Shown here: positions 1-7,225 of the stretch, in pieces
Numbering within the stretch: the stretch's first letter is position 1
How the letters are laid out: the number at the start of each line of letters is the position of its first letter
DNA from: Ferruginibacter sp.
GTDB taxonomy: Bacteria; Bacteroidota; Bacteroidia; Chitinophagales; Chitinophagaceae
DNA length: 64,000 nt
Reading direction: 5' to 3'
NCBI GenBank assembly: GCA_016786725.1
Contig: JAEUVU010000013.1
Location: 62,001-126,000, forward strand
The notes under the pieces: generated by a model
What the model saw: the letters and a program-made list of their open reading frames with translations, nothing else
Told to the model about the DNA's origin: nothing
The model's database searches: none
Translations under genes and position numbers: made by a program

Positions 1-769
1 CGGGAGAGGGTGTGATAATGGCCGAAATCAGTAAAATCAAAACAAAGGCATATTTGGCATATCTTCTTAAAAAGCCTGAAGTTATGAGGCCTATTTTACC
101 CAAAACGTAGGCAAGTATAGGCAGCTCAAATGCAATACCGCAGCCCAGTATGAGGTTTGTAAGGCTGTCAATATAGTCATTGATGCTGGGCTGGTATTCG
201 ATGGCGCCGGACGACCCCAAAGTAAAAGAAGCCAAAAAATTAAAAGTAAAAGGAGCCAGCAGGTAATAACCAAATGCTGCGCCCAAAAAGAAACAGAGCG
301 ATACCCAGAAAATGCTGCCACGGGCATATTTTTTTTCTTTGGCAGAAAGGGCCGGCTTTATGAAGCGCCATAATTCCCAAAAGATATAAGGGAAGGCAAT
401 GATGACAGCACCGATCATGGCAATGGTTAATGCAGATGTAAAGGTGCCATTAACTTGAGTAACCAGGAATTTGATCTTAACCGGTGGCATACAAAGGCTT
501 TCACCTGCACCCAGCCAATGGCCAAAATCGCATAAACTTTTATAAGTGATAAAATCCTGACTGGAAGGGGCAAGGATAATATTATCATATACCCAGTTTC
601 TGAACAGAAAAATAATAATAGCGGCAACAAGCCAAACAATTACCGACCGCATCAGGTGCCAGCGTAATGCCTCCAGGTGGCCCATAAAAGACATTTCTTC
701 AGGCTCTGCGGCCTCTTTATTGCGCAGCCTTTTAAAAAACTGTTTTCTATCTGAAGTTTCTGTAGCCAA
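1..769 (-). CDS. tatC: Sec-independent protein translocase TatC (3-prime end beyond the window)
   Basis: TatC is the polytopic inner-membrane receptor of the twin-arginine pathway, which exports folded proteins. The frame stays open from about 769 to the left edge, so the C-terminus is missing. It shows the TatC N-terminal signature (MSFMGHLEALRWHL), then hydrophobic helices such as VIVWLVAAIIIFLF, the conserved stretch FPYIFWELWRFIKPAL followed by SAKEKKYARG, and later FELPILAYVLGKIGL. Two starts are possible. ATG at 694 gives the family's canonical N-terminus. TTG at 769 adds 25 charged cytoplasmic residues (MATETSDRK...), similar to short tails seen in other Bacteroidota TatC proteins. No tatA/B gene is visible next to it. 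A hairpin terminator at 888-912 isolates it from upstream minus-strand transcription, so its promoter should lie between 770 and 888. The identity is secure; the start is not. Confidence 0.9.
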   Translation of the reverse strand, partial: MATETSDRKQFFKRLRNKEAAEPEEMSFMGHLEALRWHLMRSVIVWLVAAIIIFLFRNWVYDNIILAPSSQDFITYKSLCDFGHWLGAGESLCMPPVKIKFLVTQVNGTFTSALTIAMIGAVIIAFPYIFWELWRFIKPALSAKEKKYARGSIFWVSLCFFLGAAFGYYLLAPFTFNFLASFTLGSSGAIEYQPSINDYIDSLTNLILGCGIAFELPILAYVLGKIGLITSGFLRRYAKYAFVLILLISAIITPSP

Positions 770-882
770 TAATGTGGATTTTTTGTACCTGCAGAAAAAT
801 CTTCTGCAAGGGATTGCAAAGGTAAAGGAGTAAGCATTAAAATAAACAGGTAAAAGAAAGGTAGGCAGCTGTACAGTTATTT

Positions 883-912
883 AAAAAGAGAAGCCCCGGT
901 AGAAACCGGGGC
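883..912 (-). terminator. Rho-independent terminator, minus strand
   Basis: There is a perfect 8-bp GC-rich stem: GCCCCGGT at 893-900 and ACCGGGGC at 905-912, with loop AGAA. Read on the minus strand, the hairpin is followed by TTCTCTTTTT, a good U-tract. No minus-strand protein gene ends directly before it, so it may end a small RNA or act as backup for the gene at 1226. Confidence 0.7.
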
Positions 913-1173
913 CGTTACCAAAACTAACTGCTTATGAGAAAATTTAAATTGTTCGTTGTTGTTTTAATAGTTACGCAAAACTGATGCCAAATGGTTTTTA
1001 ATTGCTGTTAACTATTTCATAAAGCCCTTGTGCCGCACCAAACCTGAATATTAGATAAACGAAAAAAAGAACTAATTATTTTTAAATATTTGATTTTATC
1101 AGTTTTGCCGGTAAAATCATCTCTTCAAATTCCTGTTATAATAGACGTTTTACCGGGCCATTCGTTTAACAGA

Positions 1174-1206
1174 AACAAAAAAGCACGTTGATTTTCAACG
1201 TGCTTT
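1174..1206 (-). terminator. Rho-independent terminator after the DUF937-like gene
   Basis: A 12-bp stem, AAAGCACGTTGA at 1180-1191 and TCAACGTGCTTT at 1195-1206, has a 3-nt loop. On the minus strand it runs into a T tract. It lies 20 bp beyond the stop of the gene ending at 1226. Confidence 0.85.
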
Positions 1207-1225
1207 AACATTTTATATGGATTTG

Positions 1226-1852
1226 TTACTTAATGAAGCCTTTAATAAGATCCATTAATCCTCCTCCGCCGTTTCTTTGCTGCTGCTCCTGTGCGCCGCC
1301 TGCAAGTTTTGAAACTATATCCATTATTCCGCCACCGCCGCCACTTTGTCCACCGCCGCCGGTAAATTGCCCAATCAGGTCCTGAAAATTAAAACCGCTG
1401 TTACCACCACTTTGCTGTTCCTGAACAACTTCGGCTGTTTTTCCACCGGTAATAGAATTCAACAAACCTTCCAGAGAAAAGGTACTGTTGCCGGGGTCGT
1501 TGGTTTTGCTGATGAGGTTGCTGATAACACTCGGAATTAAATTATTTGCCACATTGCTTGCCTGGTTACCGCCCAAATTAAATTTGTTCATAAGCTTGCC
1601 GGCAAAATGCCCGATCATCATATTTACGATGGGGTTGCTTAAAAGCCCTTTACCGGAACCCTCGCCCCCGCCTTTAAATAAAGAGATAATGCTATCCAGG
1701 CCACCTCCGGCCACCATATTGCGCAGGCCCGATGCAACGGTGTTTGTAGCTTCTGCAACCACTTCATTATTTTGTTCATTGGGTACATCGGGGTTATTGA
1801 TAACAGCATCTCCTGCTGATCCTTTTACAAGGTTGAATAATTCTTCAAGCAT
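1226..1852 (-). CDS. DUF937-like glycine-rich protein of unknown function
   Basis: This 208-residue protein has no signal peptide. It contains helical LLxxI/LxxF segments separated by runs of Gly (KGGGEGSGKG, TGGGGQSGGGGG, RNGGGG). The N-terminal pattern NNPDVPNEQNNEVV followed by GLxxMVAGGGLDSIISLFKGG resembles the DUF937 family, whose function is not known. I chose the ATG at 1852 (MLEELFNLVKG); an upstream ATG at 1897 would add 15 residues (MFCIITFINYQ...) that look unlike the family. prfA ends about 90 bp upstream on the same strand, so co-transcription is possible. A strong terminator follows. Confidence 0.6.
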   Translation of the reverse strand: MLEELFNLVKGSAGDAVINNPDVPNEQNNEVVAEATNTVASGLRNMVAGGGLDSIISLFKGGGEGSGKGLLSNPIVNMMIGHFAGKLMNKFNLGGNQASNVANNLIPSVISNLISKTNDPGNSTFSLEGLLNSITGGKTAEVVQEQQSGGNSGFNFQDLIGQFTGGGGQSGGGGGIMDIVSKLAGGAQEQQQRNGGGGLMDLIKGFIK

Positions 1853-1940
1853 AGGTTTTGATTTTTGATAGTTGATAAATGTTATGATACAAAACAACGT
1901 TATTGTTGCTTGCAGGGCTTGAAGTTATCAAAAAAATATT

Positions 1941-3005
1941 TTAATTCTGTGCAGTTAATTTTTCAGCATTTTCTGCAAATTGTAAAGCTTCAGAAAATTC
2001 AGTTAACTCACCGTTTAAAACTGTATCTAAATTATAAACCGTTAAACCAATCCGGTGATCGGTAACCCTGCCCTGGGGATAGTTGTAAGTTCTTATTTTG
2101 GCGCTGCGGTCGCCGGTGCTTACAAGGCTTTTTCGGATATGTGCAATGGCAGCTTCAGCTTTTTGTACTTCAGCTTCGTAGAGTTTGGTACGCAGCATAT
2201 CCATGGCCTTTAAGCGGTTGCCAAGCTGGCTTCGTTCTGTCTGGCACATCACTACAATGCCGGTTGGTATATGGGTTAAAAAAACTTTTGTTTCTACCTT
2301 ATTTACATTTTGCCCGCCGGCTCCACCGCTTCTGGCTGTTTCCATCTTCACGTCGCTTTCTTTTAAATCAAAATCCACTTCTTCGGCTTCGGGCATTACG
2401 GCCACTGTTGCAGCACTGGTATGCACCCGTCCGCTGGCTTCTGTATCAGGTACACGCTGTACCCGGTGTACGCCACTTTCAAATTTTAAAATACCATACA
2501 CATCATCTCCTTCAACTTCAACCTGTACCTCTTTATAACCACCCACGGTTCCTTCACTTTCGCTCAGCACCGCTGTTTTCCATCCTCTTTTTTCGGCATA
2601 TTTTAAATACATGCGCAACAGGTCTCCTGCAAAAAGCGAAGCTTCATCACCACCGGTGCCGGCCCGTATTTCAAGTATCGCATTCTTTTCATCAAAAGGA
2701 TCTTTTGGTATCAGCATATTGCGGAGATTTTTCTCCATCTCCTCTTTCTTTGCTTCCAGTTCGGGCAATTCTATTTTAGCCAGGCTGCGCATTTCTTCAT
2801 CATCAGCATTCAGTACTTCCTTGTTAAACGCAATATCATCCAGCAGTTTAACGTATTCGTTTCTGGCATTCACAATCTTTTCCAGGCTGCGGTATTCTTT
2901 GCTGGTAGCAGCAAATTTCTTATTGTCACCTACGATCTCCGGGTTGGTAAGTGCAACCCCCAGGTTATCAAATCTTCCTTTTATGGCATCTAATTTATCT
3001 AACAT
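1941..3005 (-). CDS. prfA: Peptide chain release factor 1
   Basis: RF1 recognises UAA and UAG stop codons and hydrolyses peptidyl-tRNA on the ribosome. The 354-residue protein has normal family length. The catalytic GGQ motif lies at residues 230-232 within [13 protein letters not shown]. The stop-codon-reading PxT motif is PDT at 186-188 ([17 protein letters not shown]). [17 protein letters not shown] near residue 115 is also typical of RF1. The gene diverges from an amidohydrolase gene; the 157-bp gap between them contains a dispersed repeat (about 3058-3085) and little else. Confidence 0.97.
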   Translation of the reverse strand: MLDKLDAIKGRFDNLGVALTNPEIVGDNKKFAATSKEYRSLEKIVNARNEYVKLLDDIAFNKEVLNADDEEMRSLAKIELPELEAKKEEMEKNLRNMLIPKDPFDEKNAILEIRAGTGGDEASLFAGDLLRMYLKYAEKRGWKTAVLSESEGTVGGYKEVQVEVEGDDVYGILKFESGVHRVQRVPDTEASGRVHTSAATVAVMPEAEEVDFDLKESDVKMETARSGGAGGQNVNKVETKVFLTHIPTGIVVMCQTERSQLGNRLKAMDMLRTKLYEAEVQKAEAAIAHIRKSLVSTGDRSAKIRTYNYPQGRVTDHRIGLTVYNLDTVLNGELTEFSEALQFAENAEKLTAQN

Positions 3006-3054
3006 TATGTTTTATTCTTTTTGTACAAGCTTTGATAACTTTAACCAATATTGT

Positions 3055-3088
3055 GCAGTTTATCCTGAGCGTAGCCGAAGGATCACTC
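3055..3088. repeat. Dispersed PERSRR-type repeat
   Basis: The sequence around 3061-3085 (CCTGAGCGTAGCCGAAGGATC) is a short imperfect palindrome that encodes PERSRR when read on the plus strand. The same family occurs inside the deacetylase-like gene near 43080-43105. Related forms occur near 23250-23320, 26722 and 45640. Confidence 0.7.
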
Positions 3089-3162
3089 ACTTGTACGGCA
3101 TACCTTTGCTGAACTTTATTATGTTTCGTTTTACATGATCGGACGAGGTCGTCAGACCATGT

Positions 3163-4353
3163 TTGGGCGGCAAATTTACAATATATCAACCAATCATTTT
3201 GTACAGAAAATTTTCAGCAGATAAGATATTCGATGGCTACCAATTGCTGCAGCAAAAGGTATTGATCACTGATGAAGCAGGCTTGGTTATAGATATGGTT
3301 GATGAAAAAGAAGCTGGCGATGGGGTTGAAAAACTGAAAGGTATTTTGTGTCCCGGCTTTATCAACGCCCATTGTCACCTGGAGCTTAGCCACATGAAAA
3401 GCCATATACCCAAACATACCGGCCTGGTTGATTTTGTTTTAAAAGTAATTACTGAAAGGCATTATGCGGAGCATGATATTTTAGAAGCAATAGAGGCTGC
3501 AGAAGATGAAATGCTGCAAAACGGTATTGTTGCCATGGGAGATATCTGCAACAATACGCTAACCATCACCCAAAAAAAGAAGAACCGCCTGCGGTATCAT
3601 AATTTTATTGAAGCCAGTGGTTTTGTTCCCGCCATTGCAAAAGACCGGTTTAATAAATCAGCAGAAATCCTGAAAGAATACCGAGCAACGAACAACCATC
3701 AACGGGCAACCCTTAACCCTCATGCACCTTACTCGGTTTCGCCGGATATGTTTGAAATGATCAACAATCTGCCAAACAATAATTTACTCACCATACATAA
3801 CCAGGAAACGGCGGCAGAAAATGAATTTTTTGAAAAAGGAACGGGAGATTTTTTACGCCTGTATCAGCAAATGGGCATTGATATTTCATTCTTTAAGCCA
3901 TCGGGAAAAACAAGCCTGCAAACCTGGCTGCCGTATTTTACAAAAGGGCAAACAATTATTTCAGTTCATAATGTTTGTACATCAACAGAAGACTTAAAAT
4001 TCAAAATTCAAAATTCAAAATTCAAAATTTTTTTCTGCCTTTGCCCCAACGCAAACTTATACATCACCAACACCTTGCCAGATGTAAAAATGCTGATGCA
4101 ACACTCAGAGAACATTGTTTTAGGAACCGATAGCCTTGCTTCAAATGATGAGCTGAGCATTCTGTCAGAAATTAAAACACTTAGAACTAATTTTCCTGAA
4201 ATTGAACTGGCTGATCTTCTGAAATGGGCTACCAGCAATGGTGCCAAAGCATTGCAAATGGAAGATAAGCTGGGCAGTTTTGAAAAAGGGAAACAGCCAG
4301 GTGTTATCTTAATTGATGAAAGTAATGCTGAAAAAGTAAAAAGGCTTACCTGA
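3163..4353 (+). CDS. Metal-dependent amidohydrolase
   Basis: This is a member of the amidohydrolase superfamily, in the branch with chlorohydrolases and cytosine-deaminase-like enzymes; the substrate is unknown. The HxH metal motif is at about residues 70-72 (FINAHCHLELSH). Further signatures are LNPHAPYSVSP, TIHNQETAAENEFF, SVHNVC and LGTDSLASNDELSILSE, the last containing the expected metal-site Asp. At 396 residues it has ordinary length. The start is uncertain: ATG at 3163 is used, but TTG at 3199 (LYRKFSADKIFDG) is plausible. An AT-rich 7-bp tandem repeat at 3997-4028 is read in frame as roughly residues 279-289 (KFKIQNSKFKI), which looks like an inserted repeat rather than family sequence. 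The gene converges on the next one with a 2-bp gap. Confidence 0.85.
   Translation: MGGKFTIYQPIILYRKFSADKIFDGYQLLQQKVLITDEAGLVIDMVDEKEAGDGVEKLKGILCPGFINAHCHLELSHMKSHIPKHTGLVDFVLKVITERHYAEHDILEAIEAAEDEMLQNGIVAMGDICNNTLTITQKKKNRLRYHNFIEASGFVPAIAKDRFNKSAEILKEYRATNNHQRATLNPHAPYSVSPDMFEMINNLPNNNLLTIHNQETAAENEFFEKGTGDFLRLYQQMGIDISFFKPSGKTSLQTWLPYFTKGQTIISVHNVCTSTEDLKFKIQNSKFKIFFCLCPNANLYITNTLPDVKMLMQHSENIVLGTDSLASNDELSILSEIKTLRTNFPEIELADLLKWATSNGAKALQMEDKLGSFEKGKQPGVILIDESNAEKVKRLT
3997..4028 (+). repeat. In-frame AAATTC tandem heptad repeat
   Basis: Four to five copies of the 7-mer TTCAAAA lie within the amidohydrolase coding region and keep the frame. They encode alternating K, F, I, Q, N and S residues just before FFCLCPNANLYI, which is conserved-looking family sequence. 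Confidence 0.8.
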
Positions 4354-4355
4354 TA

Positions 4356-5099
4356 TTAATCACCACCACCGCAGCCTCCGCATCCGCCACTGCATCCTCC
4401 GCTGTCACCGCTATCGCCACCACTATCGCTGCTTCCGCTGTCATTTCCATTTCCATCGCTCCAGTCACCGCTTGCTCCGCCGCCGCCAAAGTCACCACCA
4501 TTAAATTCGGTAGAAGTTGAACCACCAAAATAAGAAGACAATGAATCGTCGGAGTAATAAGTATTGGAACCGTCTCCGGCAGCATAAACAGTTTTTTCCC
4601 TGGAGCTGTAATTCTTTTCTTTAAGTTTTTCTTTATCAAATTTGGTTTCGCCCCAAATGGCTGTTGGCGGTGCATAACCAAACTCACTGGCATAAAAATC
4701 AACTGTATCTAAATACTGTGCATTAAACCTGCCGGTTTCATCTTCCATGGGTAAAAGTTCGGGATGATGGTCGAACTGGTAACAGATAACCTCATCACAA
4801 AATTCACGATAAGCTTTTGTAAAAAGTATGTGCTCGTGCCATACCACATCAATGATCTTTGAAGGCGTTACATGAAAATCACTCACTACACCCAGGTACA
4901 CAAACTTTTTGTATTCGGAAATGGCTTTTAAAGCAAACGCATTGCTCCAGTTATGCTTACGGGCAATCTTTGCCGCAAAGGCCTTGCTGAATGCATCGGG
5001 ACCGCCAAAGGCAGATGAAATATGCTGCCAGAGGTTGGTGGGAACCAGGTGATCAAAATGATAGCTTCGTAATTTCAGCCAGAGTTCTTTTTTATTCAT
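4356..5099 (-). CDS. Glycine-rich-domain (GRDP/DUF1399-like) protein
   Basis: The N-terminal 150 residues match the GRDP-like family: a helical domain with VDVVWHEHILFT.AYREFC, in which the His pair is characteristic (seen here as IDVVWHEHILFTKAYREFC), and a second family-like segment around FDHHPELLP. The C-terminal 70 residues are Ser/Gly/Asp rich and end in a Cys-Gly run (GGCSGGCGGCGGGD), possibly metal-binding or cross-linking. There is no signal peptide. At 247 residues it is complete. Its function is unknown. It ends 2 bp from the convergent amidohydrolase gene. Confidence 0.7.
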   Translation of the reverse strand: MNKKELWLKLRSYHFDHLVPTNLWQHISSAFGGPDAFSKAFAAKIARKHNWSNAFALKAISEYKKFVYLGVVSDFHVTPSKIIDVVWHEHILFTKAYREFCDEVICYQFDHHPELLPMEDETGRFNAQYLDTVDFYASEFGYAPPTAIWGETKFDKEKLKEKNYSSREKTVYAAGDGSNTYYSDDSLSSYFGGSTSTEFNGGDFGGGGASGDWSDGNGNDSGSSDSGGDSGDSGGCSGGCGGCGGGD

Positions 5100-5183
5100 G
5101 CATTACATTTTATGCTTAAAGATATAGGTAAGCTTTGAAAATAAAATAAGTGATATCAAATATCTTTACATTCATACTGCATT

Positions 5184-6347
5184 ATGGAGAAAAAAACAAT
5201 CCTTGTTTTTGGTTCGGGCCACCTGGCCTACCGGCTAATAGAAAAACTGCACGCAGGCAACTACCAGGTTGTTCATGCCACAGTTAATGATATCAATGCG
5301 CTTTCACAATCGGTTTCGATACTTGAAAACCTGCGTCGGTTTTTTAGCGAGCTGAATACGGATACTATAAAAATGGTTTACCTGATAGATGAAAAAGATG
5401 AAATTAACCTACAGCTCATCATTGCATTGATATCCCTGTATCCCGAAATGCCTGTTACGGCTTCTTTGTTTAACGAAAGCCTTATACCACATTTAAGGTC
5501 ACATCGAAATAAAGTTTTGATCTTCAACCCCGCAAAAATTGCAGCACCCTGTTTTGTGGAAGCATTGTCTCAACCTTTGGACAGAAAGATCGAGGTAAAA
5601 ACAGAAAATAAAATTCTCAGAACCAGCTTTCAGAAAAAAGATACGTTGATAAAAAAACTTCTGATCTCGTTTATAATAGTGATCTTAACAGCCGTGCTGT
5701 TCTTTCATTTTTACGAAAAATTATCCTGGATCGATTCTTTTTATTTTGTAATTGTTACCGTAGCCACGGTTGGATACGGTGATATTAATTTAGCCGCCTC
5801 TTCCCCGTTAAGTAAGATAGCAGGAATAATACTTATTCTGTCTTCTACTTTTTTTATCTGGATGATCTTTTCCCTTACGATTGATCGTATTTTAAAGAAA
5901 AGGATCATGCTGGCATTGGGTAGAAAAAAATATCACCTTAAAGATCACATAGTTCTTTGTGGCCTGGGAAGGCTGGGCTATTTTATTGCAGAAGAGTTGC
6001 TTCAAAAAGGAGAAAGGGTGATCATTATAGAACAGAATGAGAACAGCCGCTACCTGGATTATTTCAGGCAATTGGGAGCCGATATTTACATTGGTGATGG
6101 AAGATTATCCAAGGTGCTGGATGATACAAATGTTGCCGAAGCCCGTGCTTTGATATCCGTAATTAATGATGATTCTATTAACCTTGAGATCGGCTTAAAC
6201 TCACGTTCATTTCAGCCTGGCATAAGGCTTATACTGAGAATTTTTGATGAGCAGATAGCAAAGAAAATAAAAGAGTATCTCAACATTCATCTGACCCTTA
6301 GCGCCAGTGATATTGCTGATGAAAAATTTTATGAAGTGTTGAAATAA
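5184..6347 (+). CDS. Two-TM potassium channel with RCK-like domains on both sides
   Basis: Residues 160-178 and 210-233 form two membrane helices flanking a K+ selectivity filter, TVGYGD (195-200). A C-terminal RCK/TrkA-N Rossmann domain begins HIVLCGLGRLGYFIAEEL (about 255-272), with GxGxxG and an acidic strand end (VIIIEQNENS). The first 120 residues also resemble a Rossmann fold: TILVFGSGHLAYRLIEKL has a GSGHLA dinucleotide-loop-like motif, but lacks a second full GxGxxG. Most bacterial homologues have only the C-terminal domain or one attached TrkA-N domain, so this N-Rossmann/pore/C-Rossmann order is notable. I infer a ligand-gated K+ channel in the inner membrane. It is transcribed alone and converges on recO. 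Confidence 0.85.
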   Translation: MEKKTILVFGSGHLAYRLIEKLHAGNYQVVHATVNDINALSQSVSILENLRRFFSELNTDTIKMVYLIDEKDEINLQLIIALISLYPEMPVTASLFNESLIPHLRSHRNKVLIFNPAKIAAPCFVEALSQPLDRKIEVKTENKILRTSFQKKDTLIKKLLISFIIVILTAVLFFHFYEKLSWIDSFYFVIVTVATVGYGDINLAASSPLSKIAGIILILSSTFFIWMIFSLTIDRILKKRIMLALGRKKYHLKDHIVLCGLGRLGYFIAEELLQKGERVIIIEQNENSRYLDYFRQLGADIYIGDGRLSKVLDDTNVAEARALISVINDDSINLEIGLNSRSFQPGIRLILRIFDEQIAKKIKEYLNIHLTLSASDIADEKFYEVLK

Positions 6348-6354
6348 CTTTTTG

Positions 6355-7086
6355 TTACAGTACTTCATGCATCACCACCAGCGTTTTCATTTGCCCGAAA
6401 TCGGGTATGTGCAGGGCATAATATTCAAGATATCTAAGCAATAACAATCTTCTTATTTCACCATTCAGGTTAAATTGCTCCAGTTCACCGGGCTGCATCA
6501 CTTTCAGTAATTGTGCAGTGAGTTCTGCATTTTTACCATCCATAAAATAAGGATGGGTTGGCTGGTGGTCAATATAACATCCTTCCTGTAAATCTAAAAC
6601 CTGGTCATCACTGCTGTAATTATCTGTCATCCTGAAACCCAAAAAATGGGTAAGGTGCAGGGTGAAGAAGAGGGCGAAATTGGCTGTCACGGTTTTGTTT
6701 GCCCGGTCAAGCTGCAAAAAAGATGCTTCACAAAAATTATACAGATCAGCATTGGCTTCGGGTTGTTTTAAACATTTGTGCAGCAACTCGGCCATGTAAG
6801 AGGCAATGCTGTTTTTAATAACATCGCTTAATAAGTTTGAATAAATATCAGCCCAGGAGAATTCTTTTATCCTTTGCATGGATTTGTTATCGCTGTGATA
6901 AACAACCAGGTCTAAAATGGCTGTGGGCTGAAAATGGTTGGCTTTAGCTGCTGATTTTTTGGAAGTCCTTACCCCATTCACCATATAGGTTTGTATGCCA
7001 AACAGCTCGGTAAAAAGGGTAACCACCAGGCTGGTTTCGCCATATTTGATGCTTCGTAAAACAATGCCTTTGGTTTTGTGTGTCAT
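6355..7086 (-). CDS. recO: DNA repair protein RecO
   Basis: RecO helps load RecA onto SSB-coated DNA in recombinational repair. The N-terminal OB-fold segment TKGIVLRSIKYGETSLVVTLFTE is typical, as are GxxxYxVNGVRTSKKS and the later LLHKCL region. The usual Cys4 zinc cluster of some RecO proteins is not evident, which is common in Bacteroidota. At 243 residues it has normal length. It is a single gene between two plus-strand genes and converges on the channel gene with 7 bp between them. Confidence 0.9.
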   Translation of the reverse strand: MTHKTKGIVLRSIKYGETSLVVTLFTELFGIQTYMVNGVRTSKKSAAKANHFQPTAILDLVVYHSDNKSMQRIKEFSWADIYSNLLSDVIKNSIASYMAELLHKCLKQPEANADLYNFCEASFLQLDRANKTVTANFALFFTLHLTHFLGFRMTDNYSSDDQVLDLQEGCYIDHQPTHPYFMDGKNAELTAQLLKVMQPGELEQFNLNGEIRRLLLLRYLEYYALHIPDFGQMKTLVVMHEVL

Positions 7087-7177
7087 TACCCTGCCTTATA
7101 TAATTTCAAAAATACCAAACATCTTACCAGCTTATTCATCCAATTCACGGCAAATAGATTTTCTTTGCACAATTATC

Positions 7178-7201
7178 AACCTGCCTGCCGGCAGGCAGGT
7201 T
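7178..7201. repeat. 24-bp perfect palindrome
   Basis: A perfect 12+12 inverted repeat with half-site AACCTGCCTGCC has no loop. It sits 25 bp before the exporter ATG, between the divergent recO and exporter genes. This GCCGGC-centred sequence belongs to a repeat type read as PAGRQ when translated. It could also be an operator, but its form favours a dispersed repeat. Confidence 0.75.
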
Positions 7202-7225
7202 ATACTTTAATCAATTATCCAGTAT

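Larger units (their letters stand above)
770..1225. other. Gene-poor gap between tatC and a DUF937-like gene
   Basis: This is the only stretch over 300 bp without a convincing protein gene. It holds two minus-strand hairpin terminators (888-912 and 1174-1206). The AT-rich sequence between them contains a possible 16-codon plus-strand ORF starting at ATG 934 (MRKFKLFVVVLIVTQN). I see no tRNA cloverleaf and no long ORF. A minus-strand transcript starting between the two terminators would be a short RNA ending at the hairpin near 888, so a small RNA is possible but unproven. Confidence 0.4.

Noticed and set aside
770..1225. A tRNA or 6S RNA gene
   Set aside because: No cloverleaf, TTCGA loop or long 6S-like hairpin was found; only terminators and AT-rich sequence.
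2141..2779. A 212-codon plus-strand frame opposite prfA
   Set aside because: Antisense to prfA, with Leu/Arg-rich sequence typical of shadow frames and no recognisable domain.
3997..4028. Possible CRISPR array from tandem AAATTC units
   Set aside because: Units are 7 bp with no spacers; it is a simple tandem repeat inside a gene.
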